From Bacteroidota bacterium (GTDB lineage: Bacteria > Bacteroidota > Rhodothermia > Balneolales > Balneolaceae): a stretch of DNA of 8,496 bases. The stretch is from contig JAGXIS010000097.1 in NCBI GenBank assembly GCA_024635465.1, positions 1 to 8,496 of the forward strand, written 5' to 3'. This document shows positions 1 through 6,356 of this stretch, one piece after another. Within the stretch, counting starts at the first letter, position 1. Each line of letters opens with the position of its first letter. The position numbers were made by a program, and so were the translations under genes. The notes beneath the pieces were generated by a model, which was not told the origin of the DNA, searched no databases, and saw nothing but the letters and a program-made list of their open reading frames with translations.

Positions 1-224
1 CCATTGATCACCATATTGCAAGAACCGCAGATCCCTTCCCTGCAGTCATGATCAAATTCAACAGGATCACCCCCTTCCTTCATCAGTTTTTCGTTTAAAA
101 CGTCCAGCATTTCCAGAAAAGACATATGCTCGTTAACACCCGGAAGAAGATAATCCTCAAATCGACCGGAGTCGGTAGAGTTTTTCTGTCTCCATATTTT
201 CAGGTTAATTGTCATATCACTCAT
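1..224 (-). CDS. sdhB: Succinate dehydrogenase/fumarate reductase iron-sulfur subunit, N-terminal part (cut by window edge)
   Basis: This is the iron-sulfur subunit that passes electrons from the SdhA flavin to the membrane cytochrome. Only the first 74 codons lie in the window; the reading frame stays open to base 1, so the gene is cut by the window edge and not broken. The protein begins MSDMTINLKIWRQKN. It shows the [2Fe-2S] ferredoxin-domain motif CREGICGSC with Cys61, Cys66 and Cys69; the fourth ligand and the two C-terminal clusters lie outside. I chose the ATG at 224-222 because AGGA sits 7 bases upstream, although a second in-frame ATG follows at 215-213. It starts 12 bases after the sdhA stop, as the last gene of an sdhC-sdhA-sdhB operon. 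The family identity is secure; succinate oxidation versus fumarate reduction cannot be settled from sequence. Confidence 0.95.
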   Translation of the reverse strand, partial: MSDMTINLKIWRQKNSTDSGRFEDYLLPGVNEHMSFLEMLDVLNEKLMKEGGDPVEFDHDCREGICGSCNMVIN

Positions 225-236
225 AAAATAATCCTG

Positions 237-2156
237 TTATTTATAGCTTCTTTGTTTCATTTCCACAAAATCGAACTGTAACGGCTCTTTGTGAAGTTTG
301 GTTTCAAGTTTACCGTTTACTCCCAGATATTCCCATGCAGCTACGTACGCGAAATCATCATCATTTCGGATCGCTTCTCCCTCTTCAGATTGATACTCAT
401 CTCTGAGGTGGCAGCCACACGACTCATTTCTATCGATAGCATCCAGTGCCATCAATTCGGCCAATTCAAAGTAGTCGACAAGTCGGAGTGCATACTCCAG
501 GTATTTATTATAATATCCGGCTTCGCCCGGTACACGAACATTCTGCCAAAACTCCTCTCTGAGATTTCGAATGAGTGATATTGCACTCTCTAAACCCTCT
601 TTACTTCTAGATATTCCTACTTTGTCCCACATGATCTTACCCAGCTCTCTGTGAAACTCAATGATGGTTTTATCGCCTTGAATTGAAAGTAATTTATCAA
701 GCTGTTTGGCTGAAGTCTCAGCTGCCTCCTTAAAAGCTTCATGATCCGTAGTTACTTCTGGAAATTTATTGTCTGCAAGATAATTCCCCACGGTATAAGG
801 GATAATGAAATAGCCGTCAGACAATCCCTGCATCAGTGCACTCGCTCCAAGTCGATTCGCACCATGATCTGAGAAATTGGCTTCACCCGCTACAAACAAG
901 CCGGGGATATTACTCATTAAATTGTAATCCACCCAAAGACCGCCCATTGTGTAATGAACAGCCGGAAATATTCTCATCGGTGTTTCATATGGATTTTCGT
1001 CTGCAATATTCTCATACATATCAAACAGATTCCCATACTTAGCCTGAATCACATCTTTACCTTCGCGGTTAATCGCATCTCTAAAATCCAGATACACCGC
1101 CAGGCCCGTTTCTCCGACTCCCAATCCATCATCCGTAACTAATTTTGCATTCCTTGATGCAACATCTCGTGGGACCAAATTACCAAAACTTGGATACCGC
1201 TCTTCCAGAAAGTAGTAACGCTCATCCTCCGGAATATCATTGGGCTTTCGTTTATCTCCTTTCGCTTTTGGTACCCAAACCCGGCCATCATTTCTCAAAC
1301 TTTCACTCATGAGAGTCAGTTTGGATTGATACTCACCGGATACCGGAATACAAGTTGGGTGAATCTGTACAAAACATGGATTTGCAAATGCAGCACCACG
1401 CTTATGACATCTCCATGCAGCAGTTACATTTGAATTTTTTGCGTTAGTGGACAGATAGAAAACATTTCCATATCCGCCTGTACAGAGAACGACTGTATCA
1501 GCATACCATTTCTGGATTTCTCCGCTCACCAGATCCCTGGTAATAATGCCTCGAGCTTTTCCATCAACTACAACCAAATCAAGCATCTCCTGACGTGGAT
1601 AGTTTTGGATTTTCCCGGAGTGGACTTCCTTCATCATCGCCTGATAAGCACCCAAGAGCAACTGTTGGCCGGTTTGTCCCCTGGAATAAAATGTGCGGGA
1701 AACCTGTGCTCCACCAAATGATCGGTTATCCAGTAATCCACCATACTCCCTGCCAAAAGGTACACCCTGAGCTACTGCCTGATCAATGATATGATTAGAA
1801 TTTTCGGCCAGTCTATAGACATTTGCTTCCCGACTTCTGTAATCTCCCCCTTTAATGGTATCATAAAAAAGCCTCCAAACACTGTCTCCATCATTTTGAT
1901 AATTTTTTGCAGCGTTTATACCTCCTTGAGCAGCAATACTGTGTGCTCTTCTTGCTGAATCCTGAATACAAAATGTTTTCACATTGTATCCCAATTCGGC
2001 CAGACTCGCTGCCGCAGAAGCACCTGCCAAACCGGTACCTACAACTATGACCGAGTATTTGCGCTTATTGTTTGGGGAGACCAGCTTCACATCCTTTAGA
2101 TGATTTTTCCATTTATCTTCTAAGGGTCCTGATGGTATTTTAGGATCTAAATTCAT
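237..2156 (-). CDS. sdhA: Succinate dehydrogenase/fumarate reductase flavoprotein subunit
   Basis: This catalytic subunit oxidises succinate to fumarate (or the reverse) at a covalently bound FAD on the cytoplasmic face of the membrane. At 639 residues it has the length of the Bacteroidota/Bacillus/Wolinella type, longer than the roughly 590 of E. coli, with about 34 residues ahead of the FAD fold. The dinucleotide motif [12 protein letters not shown] is at residues 38-49. [11 protein letters not shown] at 69-79 contains His72, the expected site of the histidyl-FAD bond. Substrate-site elements are FVQIHPT (His266), [10 protein letters not shown] (Arg330, the likely proton-transfer arginine), HYTMGG (His401) and [10 protein letters not shown] (Arg435). 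The C-terminal segment [11 protein letters not shown] at 578-588 is typical of the family. The ATG lies 23 bases after sdhC with only a weak AAAGAAA upstream. No key residue is missing. Confidence 0.97.
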   Translation of the reverse strand: MNLDPKIPSGPLEDKWKNHLKDVKLVSPNNKRKYSVIVVGTGLAGASAAASLAELGYNVKTFCIQDSARRAHSIAAQGGINAAKNYQNDGDSVWRLFYDTIKGGDYRSREANVYRLAENSNHIIDQAVAQGVPFGREYGGLLDNRSFGGAQVSRTFYSRGQTGQQLLLGAYQAMMKEVHSGKIQNYPRQEMLDLVVVDGKARGIITRDLVSGEIQKWYADTVVLCTGGYGNVFYLSTNAKNSNVTAAWRCHKRGAAFANPCFVQIHPTCIPVSGEYQSKLTLMSESLRNDGRVWVPKAKGDKRKPNDIPEDERYYFLEERYPSFGNLVPRDVASRNAKLVTDDGLGVGETGLAVYLDFRDAINREGKDVIQAKYGNLFDMYENIADENPYETPMRIFPAVHYTMGGLWVDYNLMSNIPGLFVAGEANFSDHGANRLGASALMQGLSDGYFIIPYTVGNYLADNKFPEVTTDHEAFKEAAETSAKQLDKLLSIQGDKTIIEFHRELGKIMWDKVGISRSKEGLESAISLIRNLREEFWQNVRVPGEAGYYNKYLEYALRLVDYFELAELMALDAIDRNESCGCHLRDEYQSEEGEAIRNDDDFAYVAAWEYLGVNGKLETKLHKEPLQFDFVEMKQRSYK

Positions 2157-2179
2157 ATCAAATTTTCTTTAACAACCGT

Positions 2180-2884
2180 TTAATTACAATTGATGAGTGC
2201 AGCCTCGCATCCACCACCGAAATAGATATAGAGTGGTATAAATAAAAAACCTACTGCCAATAAAACCGCAACTACAGCTCCAATGGTGTAGATTGTGGCA
2301 GAAGCTTTTGGACTTCTGAGAGTAAGAGATGTAAAAGCACTCCAGATACCATGACCCAGGTGAGCGCCCAATAAGATCATCACAAATGTATATCCAAAAG
2401 CGTAGATTGGGTTTTGAAATGTGTTGATTACCAGTGTTTTGATATCGGTCATCTGCTCTCCATTCACTACTACAGATTCGGCATCTCCAAGGGCAAATGT
2501 ATTAATGTGTATGACAATAAAAATTAACAGAACAAAACCGGTAAATGCCATACTTCTTGAGCTCAAACTCTGTTTACTGGGACCGCCTTTGCTGCTATAT
2601 ACATTGTAATCCTTAGGCCGGGCCTTTCGTTTGCCAAGCCAGATGGAGATTCCAATCCATGCATGCACAACAAATATGACGATCAAACCTATCCTTGCCA
2701 GCCATAAGAGCGGACCCAACTGATGTAAAAAGTGGGAATAGTTGTTCATCGCATCGGGGTCACCAAATATGGCAAGATTACCGGCGAGATGAAATATGAC
2801 AAAAAAGAGTAATAGAAAACCGGTGAGCCCGGTCAGTATTTTTCGGCCAACCTGTGACTGAAACGCTTCAATAATAGATGGCAT
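2180..2884 (-). CDS. sdhC: Succinate dehydrogenase cytochrome b subunit, b558 family (fused five-helix anchor)
   Basis: This membrane anchor holds SdhAB and passes electrons to the quinone pool through haem b. The 234-residue protein has five hydrophobic helices at about 15-38, 60-84, 111-132, 157-180 and 200-222. It is therefore the single-subunit anchor of B. subtilis SdhC and Wolinella FrdC, not a separate SdhC plus SdhD pair. Four helix histidines, His32, His74, His126 and His175 (or His178), fit two haems; the His32-His74 spacing of 42 equals that of B. subtilis SdhC His28-His70. Such di-haem enzymes normally work with menaquinone, which is inferred here. It is first in the operon and has no clear Shine-Dalgarno sequence: the leader just before the ATG is AATTAAAAATAT, common in Bacteroidota. 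The 10-residue tail with two cysteines is not assigned a role. Confidence 0.95.
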   Translation of the reverse strand: MPSIIEAFQSQVGRKILTGLTGFLLLFFVIFHLAGNLAIFGDPDAMNNYSHFLHQLGPLLWLARIGLIVIFVVHAWIGISIWLGKRKARPKDYNVYSSKGGPSKQSLSSRSMAFTGFVLLIFIVIHINTFALGDAESVVVNGEQMTDIKTLVINTFQNPIYAFGYTFVMILLGAHLGHGIWSAFTSLTLRSPKASATIYTIGAVVAVLLAVGFLFIPLYIYFGGGCEAALINCN

Positions 2885-2979
2885 ATATTTTTAATTTATG
2901 GTAGTTGTGTCAAGTTAGTTTAAGAGCCGTAACTTCCACTTAAATTAGATTTACGTTTATCACTGCAAATTCGTTTCTT

Positions 2980-2995
2980 TTGCCTTAAAAGGCAA
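2980..2995. repeat. Perfect inverted repeat TTGCCTT-AA-AAGGCAA in the sdhC leader
   Basis: Seven-base arms with a two-base centre form a near-palindrome of 16 bases, about 85 bases upstream of the sdhC start. Its GC core stands out in the AT-rich spacer. The tight spacing suits a DNA-binding dimer better than an RNA hairpin, because a two-base loop is too small without opening a pair. No known box is matched with confidence. Confidence 0.4.
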
Positions 2996-3016
2996 GGTAA
3001 ATGCGTATCCATTCTG

Positions 3017-3045
3017 TTTAGACGCTAATTCAGAAAGGGTCTAAA
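3017..3045. repeat. Perfect 7-bp inverted repeat TTTAGAC-N15-GTCTAAA, possible operator
   Basis: The arms are TTTAGAC (3017-3023) and GTCTAAA (3039-3045), perfectly complementary, with a 15-base spacer. The arm centres are 22 bases apart, about two helical turns, as expected for a dimeric regulator bound to one face of the DNA. The repeat covers the likely start point of a transcript from the TATAAT at 3050-3045, which would suit a repressor. Alternatively it could fold as a hairpin at the 5' end of the sdh mRNA. No regulator family is recognised. Confidence 0.4.
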
Positions 3046-3050
3046 TTATA
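3045..3050 (-). promoter_or_regulatory. Candidate -10 element for sdhCAB
   Basis: Read on the minus strand this is a perfect TATAAT, and the overlapping TAATTTAG matches the Bacteroidetes TAnnTTTG -7 element at 7 of 8 positions. No good -35 or -33 box lies at the expected distance. Transcription would start near 3038 and leave a leader of roughly 155 bases before sdhC. The inverted repeat at 3017-3045 begins directly at this box. In an AT-rich spacer a chance match is quite possible. Confidence 0.3.
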
Positions 3051-3214
3051 TCTTATCAATAAACGGTTTTATTCATTTTGAACTATACGGTTACAAATTC
3101 ATTTCACATTCATGAATAAAAAGCTGAATGAGTCGGATAAGGTTTTTACATTTATCGTAGTGGTCTCACAAAAATCCATTTAATTTTATTGCATCCTCAC
3201 TCTAATCAGATCAG

Positions 3215-3231
3215 TTTTAAAGCATTTAAAA
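3215..3231. repeat. Short A/T inverted repeat just upstream of pduO
   Basis: TTTTAAA (3215-3221) and TTTAAAA (3225-3231) flank the triplet GCA and form a perfect 7-3-7 inverted repeat ending 10 bases before the pduO ATG. It could be an operator or a weak leader hairpin near the ribosome site. All pairs are A-T, so chance is a serious alternative. Confidence 0.25.
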
Positions 3232-3241
3232 ATATTTCATC

Positions 3242-3784
3242 ATGAAAATTTATACTAAAAGAGGTGATCAGGGAACCACATCCCTGTTTGGCGGCACAAA
3301 CATTGAAAAAAGTCATATCAGGCTACATGCATACGGCACAGTAGATGAGTTAAACTCAGTTCTGGGAATGAGTTTATCCAATTCGATGAGCGACAGAGGA
3401 CGGGAGATCGTTACGGACATTCAAACTCAATTATTTGTACTTGGGGCTGATTTAGCTACACCTGAAACCAAAAAAACAAAAATAAATCGTATTGGTACAA
3501 CAGAGATTGAAACACTCGAAGGATGGATTGACGAGCTGGAAAATGAACTTCCGGCCCTAACATCCTTTATATTACCGGGTGGAATTCAGTCCGGTGCATT
3601 TTTACATTTAGCACGAACAGTATGCAGAAGAGCTGAGCGTTATGCCGTTGAATTAAAGAATAGTGATTCGGTTTCAAGTGAATCCATCATCTATCTGAAT
3701 CGTCTTTCAGATCTCCTGTTTGTATTGGCAAGATTTGAAAACAAAGAAGCCGGTGCCGAAGAGATTAAATGGCTGCCAAAATAA
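3242..3784 (+). CDS. pduO: ATP:cob(I)alamin adenosyltransferase, PduO/MMAB type
   Basis: This cytosolic enzyme transfers the adenosyl group of ATP to reduced cobalamin and makes adenosylcobalamin, the cofactor of enzymes such as methylmalonyl-CoA mutase. The 180 residues match the usual length of a single-domain PduO-type enzyme, an all-helical trimer. The N-terminal ATP-binding segment TKRGDQGTTSLFGG is at 5-18, the DELNS motif with Asp35 at 35-39, RTVCRRAER at 125-133 (the conserved Arg/Glu active-site helix), and YLNRLSDLLFVLAR at 151-164. The ATG at 3242 is the only start that keeps the full N-terminal motif, and it has no Shine-Dalgarno sequence. The gene is often labelled cobO in this group, but it is not homologous to true CobA/CobO. 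It lies divergent to sdhCAB and 68 bases before glmM. No B12 riboswitch is visible upstream. Confidence 0.93.
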   Translation: MKIYTKRGDQGTTSLFGGTNIEKSHIRLHAYGTVDELNSVLGMSLSNSMSDRGREIVTDIQTQLFVLGADLATPETKKTKINRIGTTEIETLEGWIDELENELPALTSFILPGGIQSGAFLHLARTVCRRAERYAVELKNSDSVSSESIIYLNRLSDLLFVLARFENKEAGAEEIKWLPK

Positions 3785-3852
3785 ACGCTGATAATTCTGT
3801 TTAACTCTGTTATTTTACATTCAAACTGATACTTAATAAAAAATCTTTCATT

Positions 3853-5199
3853 ATGGCATTAATGATTTCAGTATCCGGGATTCGAGGAATTTTCGGAACC
3901 CATCTCACACCGGAAAATTTGGTCACTTTTACTGCAGCTTATGGGACATGGTTGGGTGGTGGCAAGGTGGTTGTTGGTCGTGATTCTAGGGTAACGGGAC
4001 AAATTTGTGAAGATATTGTTTGTGCTACACTACAGAGTACCGGTTGTGATGTCATTAAAGTGGGAATTGCTACAACCCCTACCGTTGCGATGGGCGTACT
4101 GAGACATCAGGCGTCTGGAGGCATCATTCTCACAGCGAGTCACAATCCTGCACAGTGGAATGCCCTTAAGCTTCTGAATGATAAAAGTGAGTTTTTAGAT
4201 GCAGAACAAGGGAAAGCTGTTTTGGATATTGCCGAAAAGGGTACTTTTTCATATCAGCTTTATGATGCAATAGGATCATTAACAACCGATGATACCATTA
4301 ATGAGTATCATATTGATGAAATTTTAAAACTTCCATATATCGATGTCGATCTGATCAGAAAACATGAGTTTACCGTTGCTGTTGATGCTGTAAATGGTGC
4401 TGCGTCTCACTCTCTGCCAGCTCTTCTGAAAATATTGGGAGTTACCGTTCATGAAATCCACTGTACTCCAAATGGCATTTTTCCCCACAATCCGGAACCA
4501 CTACCGGAACATCTGACTGAAATCTGTGAATTCGTTAAGGCAAATAGTTGCGATCTGGGCATCGTAACCGATCCCGACGGCGACAGGCTCGCCTTGGTAG
4601 ATGAAAACGGTCGGTTGTTTGGAGAAGAGTACACACAAGTAATGGCCTTTGATCTGCTGCTATCTAAAAAAAGTGGTGATATTGCAACCAATTTATCTTC
4701 ATCAAGAGCGTCTGATGACATAGCAAAAAAGTATGGCCAGGTTTGTCACCGGTCAGCCGTTGGTGAAATCAATGTGGTTAAAGTGATGCAGGAGAAAAAT
4801 GCCATCATTGGAGGTGAAGGTAACGGAGGGGTGATCAATCCCGATCTACATCCCGGCAGGGACGCGCTGGTAGGAACAGCTATGGCATTACAGTTGCTCG
4901 CAGAAAAAAATCAGAAGGCTTCCGCTTATAGGGATACACTTCCTCATTATGAGATGAGTAAACAGAAGCTTGAACTCGTCGCTTTGGGGGTTGATGCAGA
5001 TGAACTGCTCGATAAAGTGGCTACTGCATTTGAAGATCTCAACCCAAATAGAGTTGATGGAGTAAAAATCGATTTTGATGAAGGTTGGGTTCATTTCAGA
5101 AAATCAAACACTGAACCGATCGTCAGAGTCTACAGTGAAGCCAATAGTAAAGAGAAAGCTGAAGAACTTGCGGAAAAAGTAATCTCTATGATCCGATAA
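3853..5199 (+). CDS. glmM: Phosphoglucosamine mutase (archaeal-like GlmM; alpha-D-phosphohexomutase family)
   Basis: The enzyme most likely converts glucosamine-6-phosphate to glucosamine-1-phosphate for UDP-GlcNAc, and so for peptidoglycan and lipopolysaccharide. The 448 residues show the whole phosphohexomutase plan: ISVSGIRG at 5-12, the phosphoserine loop TASHNP with Ser96, the metal loop DPDGDR at 240-245, the sugar loop GGEGNGG at 320-326, and the phosphate-binding loop RKSNTEPIVRVYSEA at 416-430. The sugar loop differs from the GGEQSGH of E. coli-type GlmM and resembles archaeal GlmM, a form usual in Bacteroidota. A phosphomannomutase or phosphoglucomutase activity cannot be excluded from sequence. 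The ATG at 3853 gives the N-terminus usual for the group; a second ATG lies three codons later. No Shine-Dalgarno sequence is seen. It may share a transcript with pduO, without obvious functional link. Confidence 0.88.
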   Translation: MALMISVSGIRGIFGTHLTPENLVTFTAAYGTWLGGGKVVVGRDSRVTGQICEDIVCATLQSTGCDVIKVGIATTPTVAMGVLRHQASGGIILTASHNPAQWNALKLLNDKSEFLDAEQGKAVLDIAEKGTFSYQLYDAIGSLTTDDTINEYHIDEILKLPYIDVDLIRKHEFTVAVDAVNGAASHSLPALLKILGVTVHEIHCTPNGIFPHNPEPLPEHLTEICEFVKANSCDLGIVTDPDGDRLALVDENGRLFGEEYTQVMAFDLLLSKKSGDIATNLSSSRASDDIAKKYGQVCHRSAVGEINVVKVMQEKNAIIGGEGNGGVINPDLHPGRDALVGTAMALQLLAEKNQKASAYRDTLPHYEMSKQKLELVALGVDADELLDKVATAFEDLNPNRVDGVKIDFDEGWVHFRKSNTEPIVRVYSEANSKEKAEELAEKVISMIR

Positions 5200-5287
5200 A
5201 TGAAATCTTGATGGTATCATTTCTTTAAGTCAATTTTAACTACTATTAACTGAAGGTTTTGTTAAAAAATTTTAGAACTCTATTACG

Positions 5288-5316
5288 GTCCTCCTGACGA
5301 AGTTCAGGATCTCAGG
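5288..5316 (+). repeat. REP-like element, copy A
   Basis: The stretch begins GTCCTCCTGA and ends TTCAGGATCTCAGG. It resembles the dispersed intergenic element of form GTCATCCTGAAC...TTCAGGATCTC that I recall from many bacterial genomes. Internally TCCTGA (5292-5297) pairs with TCAGGA (5304-5309) around a six-base loop. It is the more degenerate of two copies between glmM and yicC, in opposite orientation to copy B. Confidence 0.55.
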
Positions 5317-5361
5317 GTTTATAAGTTCAATATGATCAATAGATTTTGCATGACTCATAGC

Positions 5362-5392
5362 CTTGAGATCCTGAAATAAATTCAGGATGACG
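5362..5392 (-). repeat. REP-like element, copy B (inverted relative to copy A)
   Basis: On the minus strand it reads CGTCATCCTGAA, then TTTAT, then TTCAGGATCTCAAG. ATCCTGAA (5368-5375) and TTCAGGAT (5381-5388) form a perfect 8-bp stem with a five-base loop. Its outer arm CTTGAGATCCTGAA is complementary, with one G-T pair, to the 3' arm of copy A (5303-5316), so the two copies can also fold into one large hairpin around 45 bases. The pair resembles a BIME and may end or protect the glmM transcript. Confidence 0.6.
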
Positions 5393-5431
5393 CAATTACT
5401 AGCATGACGAATCAATGATGCCGCAGCAACA

Positions 5432-5459
5432 TTGACGCAATATCAATATCTAATAAATT
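5432..5459 (+). promoter_or_regulatory. Weak candidate promoter for yicC-gmk-rpoZ-coaBC
   Basis: TTGACG (5432-5437) is followed after 16 bases by TAAATT (5454-5459), a sigma-70-like pair with 5 of 6 and 4 of 6 matches. The start point would fall near 5466, leaving only about nine leader bases and cutting into the AGG at 5464-5466 that could serve as ribosome site. That conflict lowers confidence. Confidence 0.22.
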
Positions 5460-5474
5460 AAACAGGTTTTCAGC

Positions 5475-6356
5475 ATGATTAAATCGATGACCGGATTTGG
5501 CCGGGGTGAAAATTCATCAAATGGTTTCCAGATTACCGTAGAGCTTAAAACTCTAAATAGCAGATATCTGGATATCTCATTGAGAACTCCGAAAGCATTG
5601 CAACACAATGAAATTGATATCAAAGAGATCGTTCAGAAGCAACTCTCACGGGGCAAAGTTCACATCAGCATAAACATTGAAAAAAAAGATGACGAAAATC
5701 CAACCATTAAGTTTAACGATGAACTGGTAAAAGCCTATGGGGAAATGCTTGAGAAGATCAGACTTATTGCCAACATTCAGGAACCGATTTCGATCAAAGA
5801 TATCCTTCGGTTTGATGATATTTTTGAAAATGATCAGATAGAGGAAGAGACCGGCAAAGTGATCTGGAATTGTACAAAAATTGCACTGAATGATGCTCTA
5901 ACAATGCTTAATCAGATGCGGTTACAGGAGGGTACGGAGCTTAAAAAAGATCTGATCAAACAGATTAACGGTATTTCAGAAATGCTGACTGAAGTGAATA
6001 GTTTATCGGATGGCAGAATACCGGAGGTTAGGGAAAAATTACAACTCAGAATCAAAAGCCTGGTAACTGATGATAAATTTGATCCCGATCGATTGGAGAT
6101 GGAAATTGCACTGATTGCTGACAAAATGGACATCAATGAGGAGGTTATCCGGCTGCAATCTCATTTAAAGTTCTTTTTAGAAGCCCTTGAAAGCGAAGAT
6201 TCCGTAGGGAGAAGATTGAATTTTCTCTGTCAGGAAATTAACAGGGAACTCAACACCATTGGATCAAAAGCAAATGATTCCGTTATCGCGCACCACATCG
6301 TACTAGGTAAAGAAAAATTGGAACAGATTAGAGAACAGGTTCAGAATATTGAGTAA
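5475..6356 (+). CDS. yicC: YicC/YloC family endoribonuclease
   Basis: Members of this family are cytosolic endoribonucleases; E. coli YicC has been linked to turnover of small RNA such as RyhB, and B. subtilis YloC is the homologue. The 293 residues match the family length of about 290. The N-terminal domain opens MIKSMTGFGRGE and continues with ELKTLNSRYLDI at 23-34. The C-terminal DUF1732 part has RLEMEIALIADKMDINEEV at 206-224 and the hallmark block at 245-268, which includes GRRLNFLCQEINRE and NTIGSKAND. A helical, charged middle section lies at about 120-195. The ATG has AGG 8 bases upstream. It is the first gene of a compact cluster and overlaps gmk by 8 bases, so the two are probably translated in a coupled way. 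The substrate in this organism is unknown. Confidence 0.93.
   Translation: MIKSMTGFGRGENSSNGFQITVELKTLNSRYLDISLRTPKALQHNEIDIKEIVQKQLSRGKVHISINIEKKDDENPTIKFNDELVKAYGEMLEKIRLIANIQEPISIKDILRFDDIFENDQIEEETGKVIWNCTKIALNDALTMLNQMRLQEGTELKKDLIKQINGISEMLTEVNSLSDGRIPEVREKLQLRIKSLVTDDKFDPDRLEMEIALIADKMDINEEVIRLQSHLKFFLEALESEDSVGRRLNFLCQEINRELNTIGSKANDSVIAHHIVLGKEKLEQIREQVQNIE

Larger units (their letters stand above)
2885..3241. promoter_or_regulatory. Divergent intergenic region between sdhC and pduO
   Basis: This 357-base AT-rich spacer must carry the control signals for sdhCAB (leftward) and for pduO-glmM (rightward). No ORF of convincing length, tRNA or known riboswitch is visible. It contains three perfect inverted repeats (2980-2995, 3017-3045, 3215-3231), a TATAAT box on the minus strand at 3050-3045, a perfect palindrome ATTCATGAAT at 3108-3117, and two further ATTCAT copies at 3071 and 3097. 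I could not identify a convincing plus-strand promoter, nor a clean Bacteroidetes-type TTG/TAnnTTTG pair in either direction. Confidence 0.6.
5200..5474. other. Spacer between glmM and yicC
   Basis: The 275 bases hold no credible ORF. The first 90 or so are AT-rich with no strong terminator; the only hairpin, AAATGA with TCATTT (5198-5222), is too weak. The REP-like pair follows (5288-5392). After it comes a 9-base direct repeat TGACGCAAT at 5388-5396 and 5433-5441, and then the leader of yicC. The break between glmM and yicC is the most likely transcription-unit boundary on the plus strand. Confidence 0.6.

Noticed and set aside
1..224. sdhB as a truncated pseudogene
   Set aside because: The frame is open to the first base and its cluster motif is intact, so the truncation is an artefact of the window edge.
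291..578. Plus-strand open frame of 95 codons inside sdhA
   Set aside because: It is antisense to well-conserved sdhA coding sequence and its translation has no recognisable domain; other short plus-strand frames within sdhA and sdhC are rejected likewise.
2908..2913. Perfect TTGACA on the minus strand upstream of sdhC
   Set aside because: A -10 box at 17 bases would lie against the sdhC ATG and put the start point inside the gene; no suitable box is found at another usual spacing.
3108..3117. Palindrome ATTCATGAAT with two further ATTCAT copies
   Set aside because: Short and AT-rich within an AT-rich spacer; irregular spacing gives no sign of a real array. It is mentioned in the spacer entry only.
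2885..3241. Possible cobalamin riboswitch upstream of pduO
   Set aside because: I looked for the B12-box and the surrounding multi-stem layout and found neither; the GTGGTCTC near 3159 is only a short coincidence.
4449..4721. Minus-strand open frame of 90 codons opposite glmM
   Set aside because: It is antisense to the conserved metal-binding loop region of GlmM, with serine-rich, low-information translation.
5198..5222. Hairpin AAATGA...TCATTT as a glmM terminator
   Set aside because: Six mainly A-T pairs with a 13-base loop and no proper T run; too weak to call a terminator.
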